The notes: generated from the sequence alone by a model not told the origin. Counted from the first letter of the stretch, positions 1 to 8,900 are shown. The stretch: 22,659 nt of DNA from an uncultured Bacteroidales bacterium (GCA_937916465.1 CALFTK010000060.1:1-22659); one strand, 5' to 3'. Numbers and translations: made by a program.

Positions 1-476
1 CAATTCGTGCCAAAGCAGAAGCAGAAGCAGCTGGTATTCGTGCAAAGGGTGAAGCGGAAGCGGCAGCGATTCAAGCAAAGGCAGAGGCAGAAGCAGCCGG
101 TATTGACAAGAAGGCAGAAGCGATGCAAAAGTATGGAGAAGCCGCAATTATCGAGATGTTGTGTCAGATGTATCCGCTTGTTGCACAGGCAGTTGCAACA
201 CCACTAGCAAATGTAGATTCTATTACTATGTATGGTTCTGGTAATGCTGCAAAAATGACAGAGGATGTAACTACTTCGTTGAAGCAGATTATGGACGGAG
301 TTGGTGATAGCTTGGGGATTAATCCTTCCGTCTTGTTATCAAGCTTTGCAGGTACGAAGCTGGCAGGTCTAACAGATAAGGATGGCAGTAAGCAGGACAC
401 GACTGTAGTGAAAGTGATGGCTCCAGCAGCACAGGTAGACAAGGTTGTTGAATCGCAGAATACAACTGAAGAATAA
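1..476 (+). CDS. Flotillin-like (SPFH/band 7) protein, C-terminal part only
   Basis: The window opens inside this gene; the first complete codon is at base 3 and the stop is TAA at 474-476. The visible 157 residues begin with an Ala/Glu-rich heptad-like stretch (repeated A-E-A and A-K-A-E, about residues 1-40), the coiled-coil 'flotillin' region of SPFH proteins. A conserved-looking tail follows (YGEAAIIEML, then ANVDSITMYG, then a Ser/Gly-rich end). Flotillins are membrane-anchored scaffolds of ordered membrane microdomains; the N-terminal membrane segment and SPFH domain would lie left of the window. The repeated GCAGAAGC codons make the DNA itself repetitive at 1-120. It is convergent with the broken regulator next to it, which reads open through its antisense strand. 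Family assignment rests on the coiled-coil and tail only, so it is good but not certain. Confidence 0.8.
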   Translation, partial: IRAKAEAEAAGIRAKGEAEAAAIQAKAEAEAAGIDKKAEAMQKYGEAAIIEMLCQMYPLVAQAVATPLANVDSITMYGSGNAAKMTEDVTTSLKQIMDGVGDSLGINPSVLLSSFAGTKLAGLTDKDGSKQDTTVVKVMAPAAQVDKVVESQNTTEE

Positions 477-497
477 AAAAGTAGACTGCGAAATACT

Positions 498-540
498 GAA
501 AGGGTGTGTTCCGATGTGAATGCACCCTTTTCATATCCAA
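498..540 (+). terminator. Hairpin terminator after the flotillin gene, overlapping the regulator fragment
   Basis: GAAAGGGTG (498-506) pairs with CACCCTTTTC (523-532); TTC (509-511) can also pair with GAA (518-520) across a TG/TG internal loop, leaving a small apical loop at 512-517. The right arm runs into a short T-rich stretch. It lies 22 bp after the flotillin stop, a normal place for a rho-independent terminator. The right arm is also coding DNA for the GYEKGAF part of the minus-strand regulator, so the hairpin straddles the point where that gene breaks. Confidence 0.55.
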
Positions 541-1210
541 ACAGTTCACTTTCAAACAGTTGTTCCGGCAGACTACCCAAATCTATAGATACAAAAGGTT
601 GATTACTTCTGTTTGACAGATGTTTTATAAGATGTGCAACCACATCTTTACCTGTGCCATTTTCGCCTGTAATAAGTACGTTCGCATCTGTCTCTGCTAT
701 ACGGTCAATAATACTCTTGACCTGTTTCATTGCAGCCGATTCGCCTATTAAAATAGGTGTGTTGCTACTACCTTGTTGTGCTAAAACTGCCACCTTTTCT
801 TTAAGCGATTTAACTTCTTGTTTGGAACGTCTCAGTTCTACTGCCGCTTGCAGTGTGGCCAGCAGTTTGTCGTTTTCCCATGGTTTAGATATAAAATCTG
901 TAGCACCTGCTTTTATGGCTCGTACAGCCTTTTCTGTATCGGAATAGGCTGTCATAAAAACTACAACAGCATCGTTATCTATATTTATAATATGTTGTAA
1001 ACAGTCCATACCCTCCTGCCCGGAGATGGCATCTGCTGTAAAGTTCATATCTAAAAGTATAACATCCGGTTGGAATGTGTTCATAAAATGTTCCACACGT
1101 TCCGGGTTTGTGGCAACTCTTACTGCTTGAACTCTATTTTTTAGCAATAGGTTCAGAGCAAACAGAACATCTTCGTTGTCGTCAACAATTAGAATCTTGC
1201 TTTTATCCAT
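515..1210 (-). pseudogene. Truncated NtrC-family sigma-54 response regulator
   Basis: From ATG at 1210 the protein has a full receiver domain (about residues 4-120): acidic pair D10/D11, phospho-acceptor D54, switch T87 and K109. A linker helix follows, then the start of a sigma-54 AAA+ domain with Walker A GENGTGKD (182-189) and the family motif ELFGYEKGAFT (222-232). Homology stops at T232, inside GAFTGA, the loop that contacts sigma-54. The frame then stays open for 116 unrelated codons to a stop at 164, reading antisense through the flotillin gene. Walker B, sensor motifs, arginine finger and the DNA-binding HTH are missing, so it cannot activate sigma-54 promoters. A start at 1231 is possible but would fall inside the promoter element. 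In Bacteroides such regulators commonly sit beside a histidine kinase and MacB-type export operons, which fits the divergent operon here (family knowledge). A chimeric assembly is an alternative explanation. Confidence 0.85.
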
Positions 1211-1227
1211 AGACTGTGATTTTTTTT

Positions 1228-1236
1228 GCAAATGTA
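1228..1236 (-). promoter_or_regulatory. Bacteroidetes-type -7 element for the regulator
   Basis: Read on the minus strand this is TACATTTGC, an exact match to the TAnnTTTGY -7 consensus. It lies about 18 nt upstream of the ATG at 1210, giving a short leader. No clear TTG -33 box is seen at the usual spacing, and that zone (1256-1262) overlaps a TGTGCG half-site, which would suit autoregulation. Confidence 0.5.
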
Positions 1237-1256
1237 TATATTTAATTTTGAAAAAG

Positions 1257-1306
1257 TGTGCGAAATAGTAAATAATATGTGCGTATTCGCACGCTAAAAT
1301 ATGTGC
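1257..1306 (+). promoter_or_regulatory. Putative NtrC-type enhancer (upstream activating sequence)
   Basis: Three TGTGC(G) half-sites occur at 1257-1262, 1278-1283 and 1302-1306, spaced 21 and 24 bp, close to two helical turns. The middle one forms a perfect palindrome, GTGCG-TATT-CGCAC (1279-1292). The cluster ends about 40 bp upstream of the sigma-54 -24 element and lies between the divergent regulator and export operon. That is the position expected for dimer sites of an enhancer-binding activator. That the neighbouring regulator once bound here is inference. Confidence 0.55.
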
Positions 1307-1347
1307 TTATATTTTATAAGTACTTGATTTTTAGTGTGTTGATTTTA

Positions 1348-1363
1348 TGGCACGCTTGTTGTA
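1348..1363 (+). promoter_or_regulatory. Putative sigma-54 (RpoN) promoter, -24/-12
   Basis: TGGCACG (1348-1354), four bases, then TTGTA (1359-1363). This matches the RpoN consensus TGGCACG-N4-TTGCW except for T in place of C in the -12 GC. The GG-N10-G spacing is correct. The predicted start is near 1374, about 300 nt before the lipoprotein gene. The TGTGCG cluster just upstream strengthens the call. Confidence 0.55.
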
Positions 1364-1526
1364 GTTATATATGTGGAGGTATTATACAAGTTATAGACAA
1401 ACTTTTCAAAGAACTTATTTTATATACTACCAGAGCAGCTTAGCTATGGCCAATTTTTAACGAACTATTATTGAAATAGAAACGAGAATAAATTACTTAA
1501 ATTATTAATTTAAAAACTATTTTTTT

Positions 1527-1598
1527 ATGAAAGTAAGTATTAAAACTAAAAAGAGTGTGTTAACTATATTAATTACTAATTTTGAAACTCATGCCTAG
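1527..1598 (+). CDS. Short leader ORF, 23 residues (doubtful)
   Basis: The ORF starts MKVSIKTKKS and ends TNFETHA, with a Lys-rich N-terminus and a short hydrophobic middle (VLTILIT). It lies in the roughly 300-nt leader between the sigma-54 element and the lipoprotein gene, and its stop codon falls in the left arm of the hairpin at 1590-1623. Bacteroidales propeller lipoproteins of this class are often found beside very small peptide genes (NVEALA-type). The N-x-E-x-x-A ending is only faintly similar, and the peptide is shorter than those. There is no clear ribosome binding site. It may be a leader peptide, a degraded small gene, or chance. Confidence 0.2.
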   Translation: MKVSIKTKKSVLTILITNFETHA

Positions 1599-1636
1599 TT
1601 TGGGTTTTTCCATAATAGGCATGTGTTTTTTCTTTT
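1590..1636 (+). terminator. Terminator-like hairpin in the operon leader (possible attenuator)
   Basis: CATGCCTA (1590-1597) pairs perfectly with TAGGCATG (1616-1623), followed by TGTTTTTTCTTTT (1624-1636), the layout of an intrinsic terminator. It lies after the sigma-54 element and only about 40 nt before the lipoprotein start at 1674. It therefore either ends a short upstream transcript or conditionally limits read-through into the export operon. Confidence 0.55.
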
Positions 1637-1673
1637 GATTAATAGGAATGTAAAAAATACAAAATTGATAAAA

Positions 1674-2756
1674 ATGAAATACAAATATTTATCACTTGTT
1701 ATTCTGACATACGCAATGATATGTATGATTAGTTGCCAAAACAGAAAGAATTATTTGATGACTGATGTTATTGAGATAGATAATTCAGAACAAAATTTGG
1801 ATACACTTGTTGGTCGAAATATCGGATTTGATTATATGGGGGTAAATAATGTTTATTGTCATGACAGTCTGCTTGTAGTTTGTACTTCTGACCCAAATGG
1901 ATTCTACAAAATAATAAACACTATTAATAAAACCGAAATATGTAAATTATGCTATAAAGGAAGAGCTGTTAATGAGATGCTTTCTCCTTTCAATGATTAT
2001 TTGCAATTATTCGAAACTAATGAAATGTTGTATTTATATGTGCCCGATAACGAAACAAGCATAAAGTCTATCAATTTGACTAAGTCAATAGAAAAGGGAG
2101 TTGCAGTACATGATTCAGTGTTTCCAACTGAGTCTTTCGATATAGTACAAAGTATTAGATTGAATAACGACCGATGGTTTGATTATAAATTGGCAATTTC
2201 CGAAGATCCAATGGTTGGTAAATATTCTACACCACATTTTTTTATAAGAAATTCTAATAAGAATAAGGAATTAAAACTGTTTGGTAGAATACTTAATCCA
2301 ATAGAATCTTATCTTATACCACCTCTATATCGTGGTGTTGTAAGAGCAAAACCTGATGGTAATGCAGTAGTTTATGCTATGACAATATTTCCATATATTC
2401 ACATATTTGATATGAATAAAAAATCAATAACAACTTTACACGAAAAAGATGGAGCTGTATTTGATGGTCCGGCAGATGTAGAAAGCTTTGTCAAATTGCC
2501 AATCTCAGTAGTTGATGTGGAAACTACAGATAGCTATATTTATACGCTATCAGTGGGTTATTCAGAAATGGATTTAGCAGTATTAGAAACTACGCCTTTG
2601 TATAAATTAAATGTTTTTAATTGGGAGGGAGAAAAAATTTATTCTGCTTTTTTTGATATACCTGTGACCAGAATTACTTATAGTCAATATACAAATAGTA
2701 TTTTTGGTAAGTACAAAGAGGAAATCTATGAATTTGATTTACCACACATAGAGTGA
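1674..2756 (+). CDS. TolB-like 6-bladed beta-propeller lipoprotein
   Basis: The start at 1674 gives MKYKYLSLVILT followed by a hydrophobic run and a lipobox ending I-S-C, so this is a lipoprotein anchored after the signal peptide. The upstream in-frame ATG at 1623 lies in the terminator hairpin and would spoil the signal peptide. The mature part (about 340 residues) is rich in Tyr/Ile beta-strand segments and carries the G-x-x-x-N-E-M pattern (YKGRAVNEML) seen near the first blade of Bacteroidales TolB-like propellers (PF15869-type). The end (YEEFDL-like, 'EEIYEFDL') also resembles that family. Molecular function of the family is unclear; binding of a peptide or other ligand is inference. It is followed after 43 bp by the ATPase gene on the same strand, so it probably belongs to the export operon as its periplasmic or surface component. 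Confidence 0.7.
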   Translation: MKYKYLSLVILTYAMICMISCQNRKNYLMTDVIEIDNSEQNLDTLVGRNIGFDYMGVNNVYCHDSLLVVCTSDPNGFYKIINTINKTEICKLCYKGRAVNEMLSPFNDYLQLFETNEMLYLYVPDNETSIKSINLTKSIEKGVAVHDSVFPTESFDIVQSIRLNNDRWFDYKLAISEDPMVGKYSTPHFFIRNSNKNKELKLFGRILNPIESYLIPPLYRGVVRAKPDGNAVVYAMTIFPYIHIFDMNKKSITTLHEKDGAVFDGPADVESFVKLPISVVDVETTDSYIYTLSVGYSEMDLAVLETTPLYKLNVFNWEGEKIYSAFFDIPVTRITYSQYTNSIFGKYKEEIYEFDLPHIE

Positions 2757-2799
2757 TGTTAAATAACTAAGTAATTTTGTAATTAAACTATTAGCAGAC

Positions 2800-3459
2800 A
2801 TGATTAAAACTGAAGCAATTAAGAAAAATTTCACAACAGAAGATGTTGAAACACGAGCTTTGAATGGAGTAACACTCCAAGTGCAACAGGGTGAATTTGT
2901 AGCAATTATGGGACCATCGGGATGTGGTAAATCAACTTTGCTCAATGTGTTGGGGTTATTGGATAACCCAACAGAGGGAAAATATTGGTTCAAAGGTATA
3001 GATGTGGCAGAATTTACAGAGGACAAACGTACATCATTGCGTAAAGGAACTATAGGTTTTGTGTTCCAGAGTTTCAATCTTATAGATGACCTTACAGTCT
3101 ATGAGAATATTGAACTGCCACTGCTTTATATGGGAATTCCCAAACAGGAACGTCAAAAACGTGTTAATGCTATTATGGAGAGATTGGATATTGTACATCG
3201 TGCCAAATATTTTCCGCAGCAACTTTCAGGCGGTCAGCAACAGCGTGTAGCTGTGGCACGTGCAGTTGTAACAAATCCGGAACTTATACTTGCCGACGAA
3301 CCAACAGGAAACCTGGATTCCAAAAACGGACTGGAAGTGATGGAGTTGTTGCGTCAATTAAATTTAGAAGGTACAACCATAATAATTGTAACCCATTCTC
3401 AGCGTGATGCAGCATACGCTAACCGTGTGATAAATCTATTTGATGGAAAAATTATATAA
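2800..3459 (+). CDS. MacB/LolD-type ABC transporter ATP-binding protein
   Basis: At 219 residues it is the usual length for a stand-alone LolD/MacB-type ATPase. All nucleotide-binding motifs are intact: Walker A GPSGCGKST (38-46), Q-loop Q90, signature LSGGQQQR (142-149), Walker B LILADEP with catalytic E167, D-loop N171-L-D173 and switch H199. It should form a dimer in the cytoplasm and drive the membrane protein encoded 10 bp downstream. MacB-type systems work by mechanotransmission across the periplasm rather than classical transport, for example exporting peptides or toxins through an outer-membrane channel, or extracting lipoproteins. No HlyD-like adaptor or TolC-like channel gene is present here, so partners would have to be elsewhere. 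Confidence 0.93.
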   Translation: MIKTEAIKKNFTTEDVETRALNGVTLQVQQGEFVAIMGPSGCGKSTLLNVLGLLDNPTEGKYWFKGIDVAEFTEDKRTSLRKGTIGFVFQSFNLIDDLTVYENIELPLLYMGIPKQERQKRVNAIMERLDIVHRAKYFPQQLSGGQQQRVAVARAVVTNPELILADEPTGNLDSKNGLEVMELLRQLNLEGTTIIIVTHSQRDAAYANRVINLFDGKII

Positions 3460-3469
3460 TTGAACGCTT

Positions 3470-5821
3470 ATGTTACTACATTATATCAAAATAGCGGTTC
3501 GTCAACTGCTTAAATACAAATTACACACTGCTGTATCTCTATTATGTATGTCATTGGGGCTTGTATTATTTGGCTTTGTAGATTCATTATTTGAAATAGA
3601 TAAGGAATTAACCAGAATAATAGATTTTATGCCACAGAAGGATGGAAATACCTATATGCTGCAAGGCGAAGAAATAGAACAAATTCTTAATGCTGATATA
3701 GAGGGACTTGAAGACATTAAAGCGTCTTTACCTTCAGGATATGCCAAATGCTACGAAGTGGGGAAAGAAGATGAACCATACATAGTCTCTATTATACCTG
3801 TTAATTCGCAATATTTCAGGTATGCAAGTGTTGTAGGAAGTAAAACATTAAATAAAGGTGAGATCATTATAAATGAAAAACTTGCTAAAAGAATGTATGG
3901 TGATGATTCGCCAATAGGAAAGCAACTTGTCATTACCGAAAGAGAGTTTTTGGAGATAGATCAATATTTGGAATATATCGACATAAGTTATACTATAGTA
4001 GGTGTGGCAAAGAATGAACTTAGAAATAATGATAGAACGATATATGTTCCTTTCAATGAAAATGTTGCTTGTATGGTTAGTGCAACATTATCAAAAGGAT
4101 ATAGACTGAAGGATGTGCAGAAAACATTAGACAAAATGCAAATTTTTAGATCAGAAACCGGTGAACCTTTAAAAATCAATCTGGTAAGCGCTGTCAATTA
4201 TTCTGCCGATTTGTTTAGTCGCATAATAACATCATTCTTTGCCTTACTTATTTTTATAACAGGTGTTGTGGGCTTTATGAGGTTCTTCATACAGATGTTA
4301 GATACCAGACACAGAGAACTGGTATTACGTAAATGTGTTGGTTCTAATAACAAAGGTCTCAATCTTCTATTAGCTACAGAGGTTGTTATAATGTTGTCTC
4401 TGGTGTTTATCTTCTCCATTGTAATAACAGAGCTACTTTATAAATCGATTAATGATTACTCATTGAATAACGTTTGGGGGTACTTTGGTTTTACTTTTGC
4501 AGATGTAATTAAAAGGCAGGTCATAGTTATAATATTTGCATTAGTATTCTGTTTGTTGATTATCCTGTTTTATGTGAGAAGAATAGGAGGCAAAACTGTA
4601 CTTAAAGTAATGAAGAGCAAACCGCATACAAATATAAAGCACTATGTTCTGCTCTCTATGCAATTTGCGGTATCTGTAATCTTCTGTGTGCTGATAGGGG
4701 CCTCTTTATACTCTATTAAGATAAATTCCAGTCCTGTAAAGAAATATCTGTCATTAGAAGAGATGGATAGAATTATGTATGTAGATTGGAATGGAGTGGA
4801 ACATTGGGATGAAATACGTGCGGAACTTGAACAATTGCCGGAGGTAGAAAATTCTTGTGTACTTCAGATAGAGGAGATAGTAAAGCAGAGATATAATTTC
4901 AGAGAAATTTTAGTGGGTAGTGATACCATTACAATACAAGACGTAAGTGCAGGAGATCCCAGATATTTTGAACTGTTGAATATTCCTATGGAGGGCAAAT
5001 TGGTAAAACCGGAGCAGAATAATTATGTCTATGTAAATAGAGCAATTTATGATAAACTCTCAAAACTGAGTGGTTTTGATGGTACCATACAGGTATCAAA
5101 CAGTTCTGAATTTTATTACAGATTATATGAAGATATCAATATAGATAGTTATGATTTTACCACACTGCAAATTGCCGGTATTATAGATGTTAATCCCGGT
5201 GTAACACCTTCATATTTTATTGATTATGGCTTTAATGAAGTAAAAGGTGTTATGTTTAAAGTACAAGAGAGTCCAAATGCAAACACCTGTTTGTATAAAA
5301 TAAAGGATGGAGTAGATATAGAAGATGCAAAGAAATCGTTTGAATCGGTTTATCGTAAATATATTCCAAAATCTATAGATATAGCTCCATTTCAAACTGT
5401 AAAAGATGTGGTGTTAAGTAGAGAAGAATCGATTAAGTCTCTTTTGCTTGTTTCAATATCTCTTGCTTTTATCAGTTTGGTAATGTTGGTACTCAGTGTG
5501 TATTCTACTATTGCTCTTGATGCAGCAAGGCGTCAGAAGGAGGTAGCTATAAGAAAAATAAATGGAGCCAGCAGACAAGATATTCTTATGCAGACTATCA
5601 AACCATATCTGAAAACATACACAATAACCTTTATTGTGGTTTATATAGCTATGCTAAGTGTATGGGGAAATGTATCAGACGTAAGTATGCCTGTACTGTT
5701 GGTAACGCTTTATGGTATAGTGGTTTATCTCTTTACTATGGGGTTAGTTGCGCTAACTGTATGGAAAGAGGTCAAAACCATAATGTTGGTAAATCCTGCC
5801 GATGCCATAAGAAGAGAATAA
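3470..5821 (+). CDS. MacB/FtsX-family ABC permease, two-lobed
   Basis: The 783 residues have the duplicated layout common in Bacteroidales. An N-terminal membrane helix (about 18-38) is followed by a periplasmic MacB core-like domain (to about 245) and three FtsX helices (about 250-370). A second unit follows with one helix (about 390-412), a second periplasmic domain (about 413-660) and three final helices (about 665-770). Family motifs are visible: RHRELVLRKCVGSN after the first FtsX helix and RRQKEVAIRKINGA in the second, both coupling segments that contact the ATPase. The ending NPADAIRRE is typical. It is the last gene before the terminator at 5848. The usual clusters carry several such permeases in a row; here there is one, so the operon looks minimal. 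Confidence 0.93.
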   Translation: MLLHYIKIAVRQLLKYKLHTAVSLLCMSLGLVLFGFVDSLFEIDKELTRIIDFMPQKDGNTYMLQGEEIEQILNADIEGLEDIKASLPSGYAKCYEVGKEDEPYIVSIIPVNSQYFRYASVVGSKTLNKGEIIINEKLAKRMYGDDSPIGKQLVITEREFLEIDQYLEYIDISYTIVGVAKNELRNNDRTIYVPFNENVACMVSATLSKGYRLKDVQKTLDKMQIFRSETGEPLKINLVSAVNYSADLFSRIITSFFALLIFITGVVGFMRFFIQMLDTRHRELVLRKCVGSNNKGLNLLLATEVVIMLSLVFIFSIVITELLYKSINDYSLNNVWGYFGFTFADVIKRQVIVIIFALVFCLLIILFYVRRIGGKTVLKVMKSKPHTNIKHYVLLSMQFAVSVIFCVLIGASLYSIKINSSPVKKYLSLEEMDRIMYVDWNGVEHWDEIRAELEQLPEVENSCVLQIEEIVKQRYNFREILVGSDTITIQDVSAGDPRYFELLNIPMEGKLVKPEQNNYVYVNRAIYDKLSKLSGFDGTIQVSNSSEFYYRLYEDINIDSYDFTTLQIAGIIDVNPGVTPSYFIDYGFNEVKGVMFKVQESPNANTCLYKIKDGVDIEDAKKSFESVYRKYIPKSIDIAPFQTVKDVVLSREESIKSLLLVSISLAFISLVMLVLSVYSTIALDAARRQKEVAIRKINGASRQDILMQTIKPYLKTYTITFIVVYIAMLSVWGNVSDVSMPVLLVTLYGIVVYLFTMGLVALTVWKEVKTIMLVNPADAIRRE

Positions 5822-5847
5822 AAATCTGTTATAATTACATATTTAAA

Positions 5848-5894
5848 AGTGGCAACCGATACCAGTTTTCGGTTGCCACTATTGTTTGTTTATT
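5848..5894. terminator. Strong bidirectional terminator between convergent units
   Basis: AGTGGCAACCG (5848-5858) pairs perfectly with CGGTTGCCACT (5870-5880), an 11-bp stem with an 11-nt loop. On the plus strand it is followed by a T-rich tract (5881-5894). On the minus strand it is followed by TTTTAAATAT. It sits between the permease stop and the end of the minus-strand GH2 gene and can serve both. Confidence 0.85.
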
Positions 5895-5918
5895 ATATGC
5901 TTTAGCTTGATTATTTAA

Positions 5919-8900
5919 TTATTTATTTGTAGCTATAGGTTTGATAGTGATTGTTCTATTGTATGGAGCCGGCTTAACTCTGTATTCATCCAGCACATAG
6001 ATAGATGTACAACCTACACCTGTAGTATTGTAGTCAAGGTTCAGAGTGTAACAATCTGTCTGAGGCTGCAACTGATATGTGTACTGGCTCTTTGTAAGAT
6101 TATCTGTACTGAACTGATAAGCATTAAAGTTGAAATGTTCGTTCATGGAAATCTGTACACCGCTACCTGCATCGTCAAGCAACTTAACGTAGCGGATATC
6201 TGTGCGCAGAGCATGATCCTGAGGTAACAGATATGGTTCGTACATATCGGCAACACTCTTAGTCCAAATACCTACAGGATAACCGGTTTTACGGTCTGGA
6301 TAGTTCTCTTCCGGACCACGACCATACCATGTGATGTTGTCAAAACTGTTCATCACAGATGTGGTGAAACCTATACGTGGAAGCAGTTCCGGCAGTTTGC
6401 CCTGTGGACTTGCCTGATTATCTATCTTAACAGTTCCGTCATCATAGAATCTATAGGTATAATCAAGTGAGAAACCTGCCAACTGAACACCCTGTATATA
6501 GAGATCCAACTGTCCGTAAGATGATGCACCTACCTGAACCAACTGGTGTACTGTAACGGTTGTTTCGTGTTCGTTGTGGGTAAGTTCTATCTGTGAAGGA
6601 CGTATGCGCAACTGGTTTACACCCTGAGTGTAGAATAGGGTAGATACCATGTTGCCGTAACCATCGTTGTAACCGCCATTAACACGGAATGCGTTCCAAG
6701 AATCGAATTCGTTGGCCAGCGGTGCACGCCACAGGTTGAATGTAACAGGTTCTTTAAGCACTGATTTGCCATCTACTTCAATCTGATCTAAATTGCCGGT
6801 CTCTTTGTTGATAATGTAGCAGAAACCATTACCGCTTATCTTTATAAGTTTGTCATTCTCTTCAGCATTGATATTTGAAGCCGATAGTTTTTCCGGAACT
6901 GCAGGTAGGTTCCATTCTGTAAGTTCCAGCTGATCCCAAGCTACCTGATGACCTGCATCTGCCCATATCTGTTTCTCTTTAAGGGTAGATGTAACCATTA
7001 TGCGGTACTCTTTACCCGGAATTATGTTTGGCTTCTTGTATGGAATGGTTACAATCTGTTTCTGTTGTGGACCGGTGGTAAACTGAATGTCACCCTCTTC
7101 AATAACTTCGTTATCGGCCATCAAAGCCCAATGTGAAGCATACTGTGAAAGGTCTGTAAAGTGCAGACGGTTGGTAACCTCAACAGTTCCCTTTTCTGCA
7201 TTTAGCAGACGTACACTTACAGGCTGTGTAGTCCATTTTAACTGCAACATTTCCGGCTGAACAGTGCGGTCGGGCCATATACATCCGTAAGTACGCATGT
7301 TGGTGCCTATAGTGTAGTATGTTCCTTCATCGCCATTACTATCGAATGTAAGGTATAGCACAGCATCGGCAGCACTGCCTTCGCCATCGGCCAGACATTT
7401 GTCGTATATAGCTACGTTATCCATCTGTGCATCGGCGGTATATATGGTCTGTGGGTCCTGAGCATGGTTTCCTGCAAATCTACCTATGTTGATAGGGTAA
7501 GGGAAGTTACTAATTACTCCACGTTCACCCTGCTGGTTGCCACGACGGTTGCCGGTCTGTTGTCTTGCAGGAGTAGCCTCTGTTCCCTTTAGTTCTCCAT
7601 CTATGTAGAGTTTCATTTCCTGACCATCCCATGATGCTGTTACATGATGCCAATTGCCAATCCAGTTTTCAGGCAGATCTACATTCAGAGCATGTTTTAC
7701 ACCTGTATGCAGGTAGAACTGCAGTGTCTTTTCTCCCTTTTGTACCACACCAAACTGAGTGCTGCCTTTGGTTATATATGGTGCACCATCGTGTGTTCCG
7801 CTAAGTTTTCCGGGTTTAACATCAAAACTTATTGTAAGAGCATTGCCTTTCAGTTCTACATTGTCGGCGCGATATACCTCTACCCACTCTTCATGACCGC
7901 TTAGGCATAGAATACCGTCTTCAACCTTTGCATTGCTCATCAAGTGAACAGGGGTGTTGTAAGGAGAACTGTCTTTTAACGGACGTATGCGTTCTGTCAG
8001 ACCCGGGTTTACAAAGTCCCATATTGCACCACCCATCAGACGTGGATGACGACGTATCACTTCCCAGAATTCATCCATACCACCACCGGCATTACCTGCT
8101 ACAGAGAGATATTCGTCCATGAAAGATGGACGTGGGTCCTCTTCTTCCGGTGTCATGGCAGTATTCATTTCCAGCTCGTATGGAGTAGGATAGCGTGGTC
8201 CTATGATATCTTCGCCTGGATGAGCGTATGCATTACCACCATACATATAGTAACGTGTAGGATCGTACTTTTTACCCTCTTTAATAACCTCTGTAATAAG
8301 CGGACCTTCGCCACTTTCGTTACCTGCGCTCCAGAATAGAACCGAAGGGTGGTTACGATCGCGAAGCACCATCTGACGTACACGTTCCAGATACATCTCT
8401 TTGAAATCCTGGTTGTTTGAAAGGTACTCTGTGGCGTGGGCTTCATCGCCTGTCTCATCAATAATGTATAGACCATATTCATCGGCCAGTTCCAGATATT
8501 TGTTAACCGGAGGATAGTGTGAAATACGCACTGAGTTGAAGTTGTGCTGCTTGAGTATCTCCATATCTTTACGGATGGTCTCTTCTGTAATAACGTGTCC
8601 CAGTTCAGGATGCTGCATGTGGGTGTTGATGGAATTAACCTTGATAGGTTCACCATTCAGATAGAATGTCTGGTTGCGAATCTCGGTCTCTTTGAAACCC
8701 ATGTTGCTGGTAATCTGCTGAACAGTCTCTCCGTTTTCTGCCAGCAATTCCAGTTTGAGTTTGTATAATACAGGAGTTTCGCTGGTCCATTTTTCCGGAT
8801 TTGATACCTTTGATGATAGTTCCAGACTCTTCTTGCCCTTTCCATTGATGCTGAACTTATCAGATACCATCTCTTTAACTTTAGCACCATTCTTATCGGT

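Noticed and set aside
1..120. Tandem DNA repeat of GCAGAAGC units, possibly a CRISPR-like or satellite array.
   Set aside because: The repeats are in frame and encode the Ala/Glu coiled coil of the flotillin-like protein.
8201..8890. Minus-strand alternative frames of 77-151 codons inside the long GH2 gene.
   Set aside because: They overlap the in-frame GH2 domains, which carry all the catalytic motifs, and have no family features.
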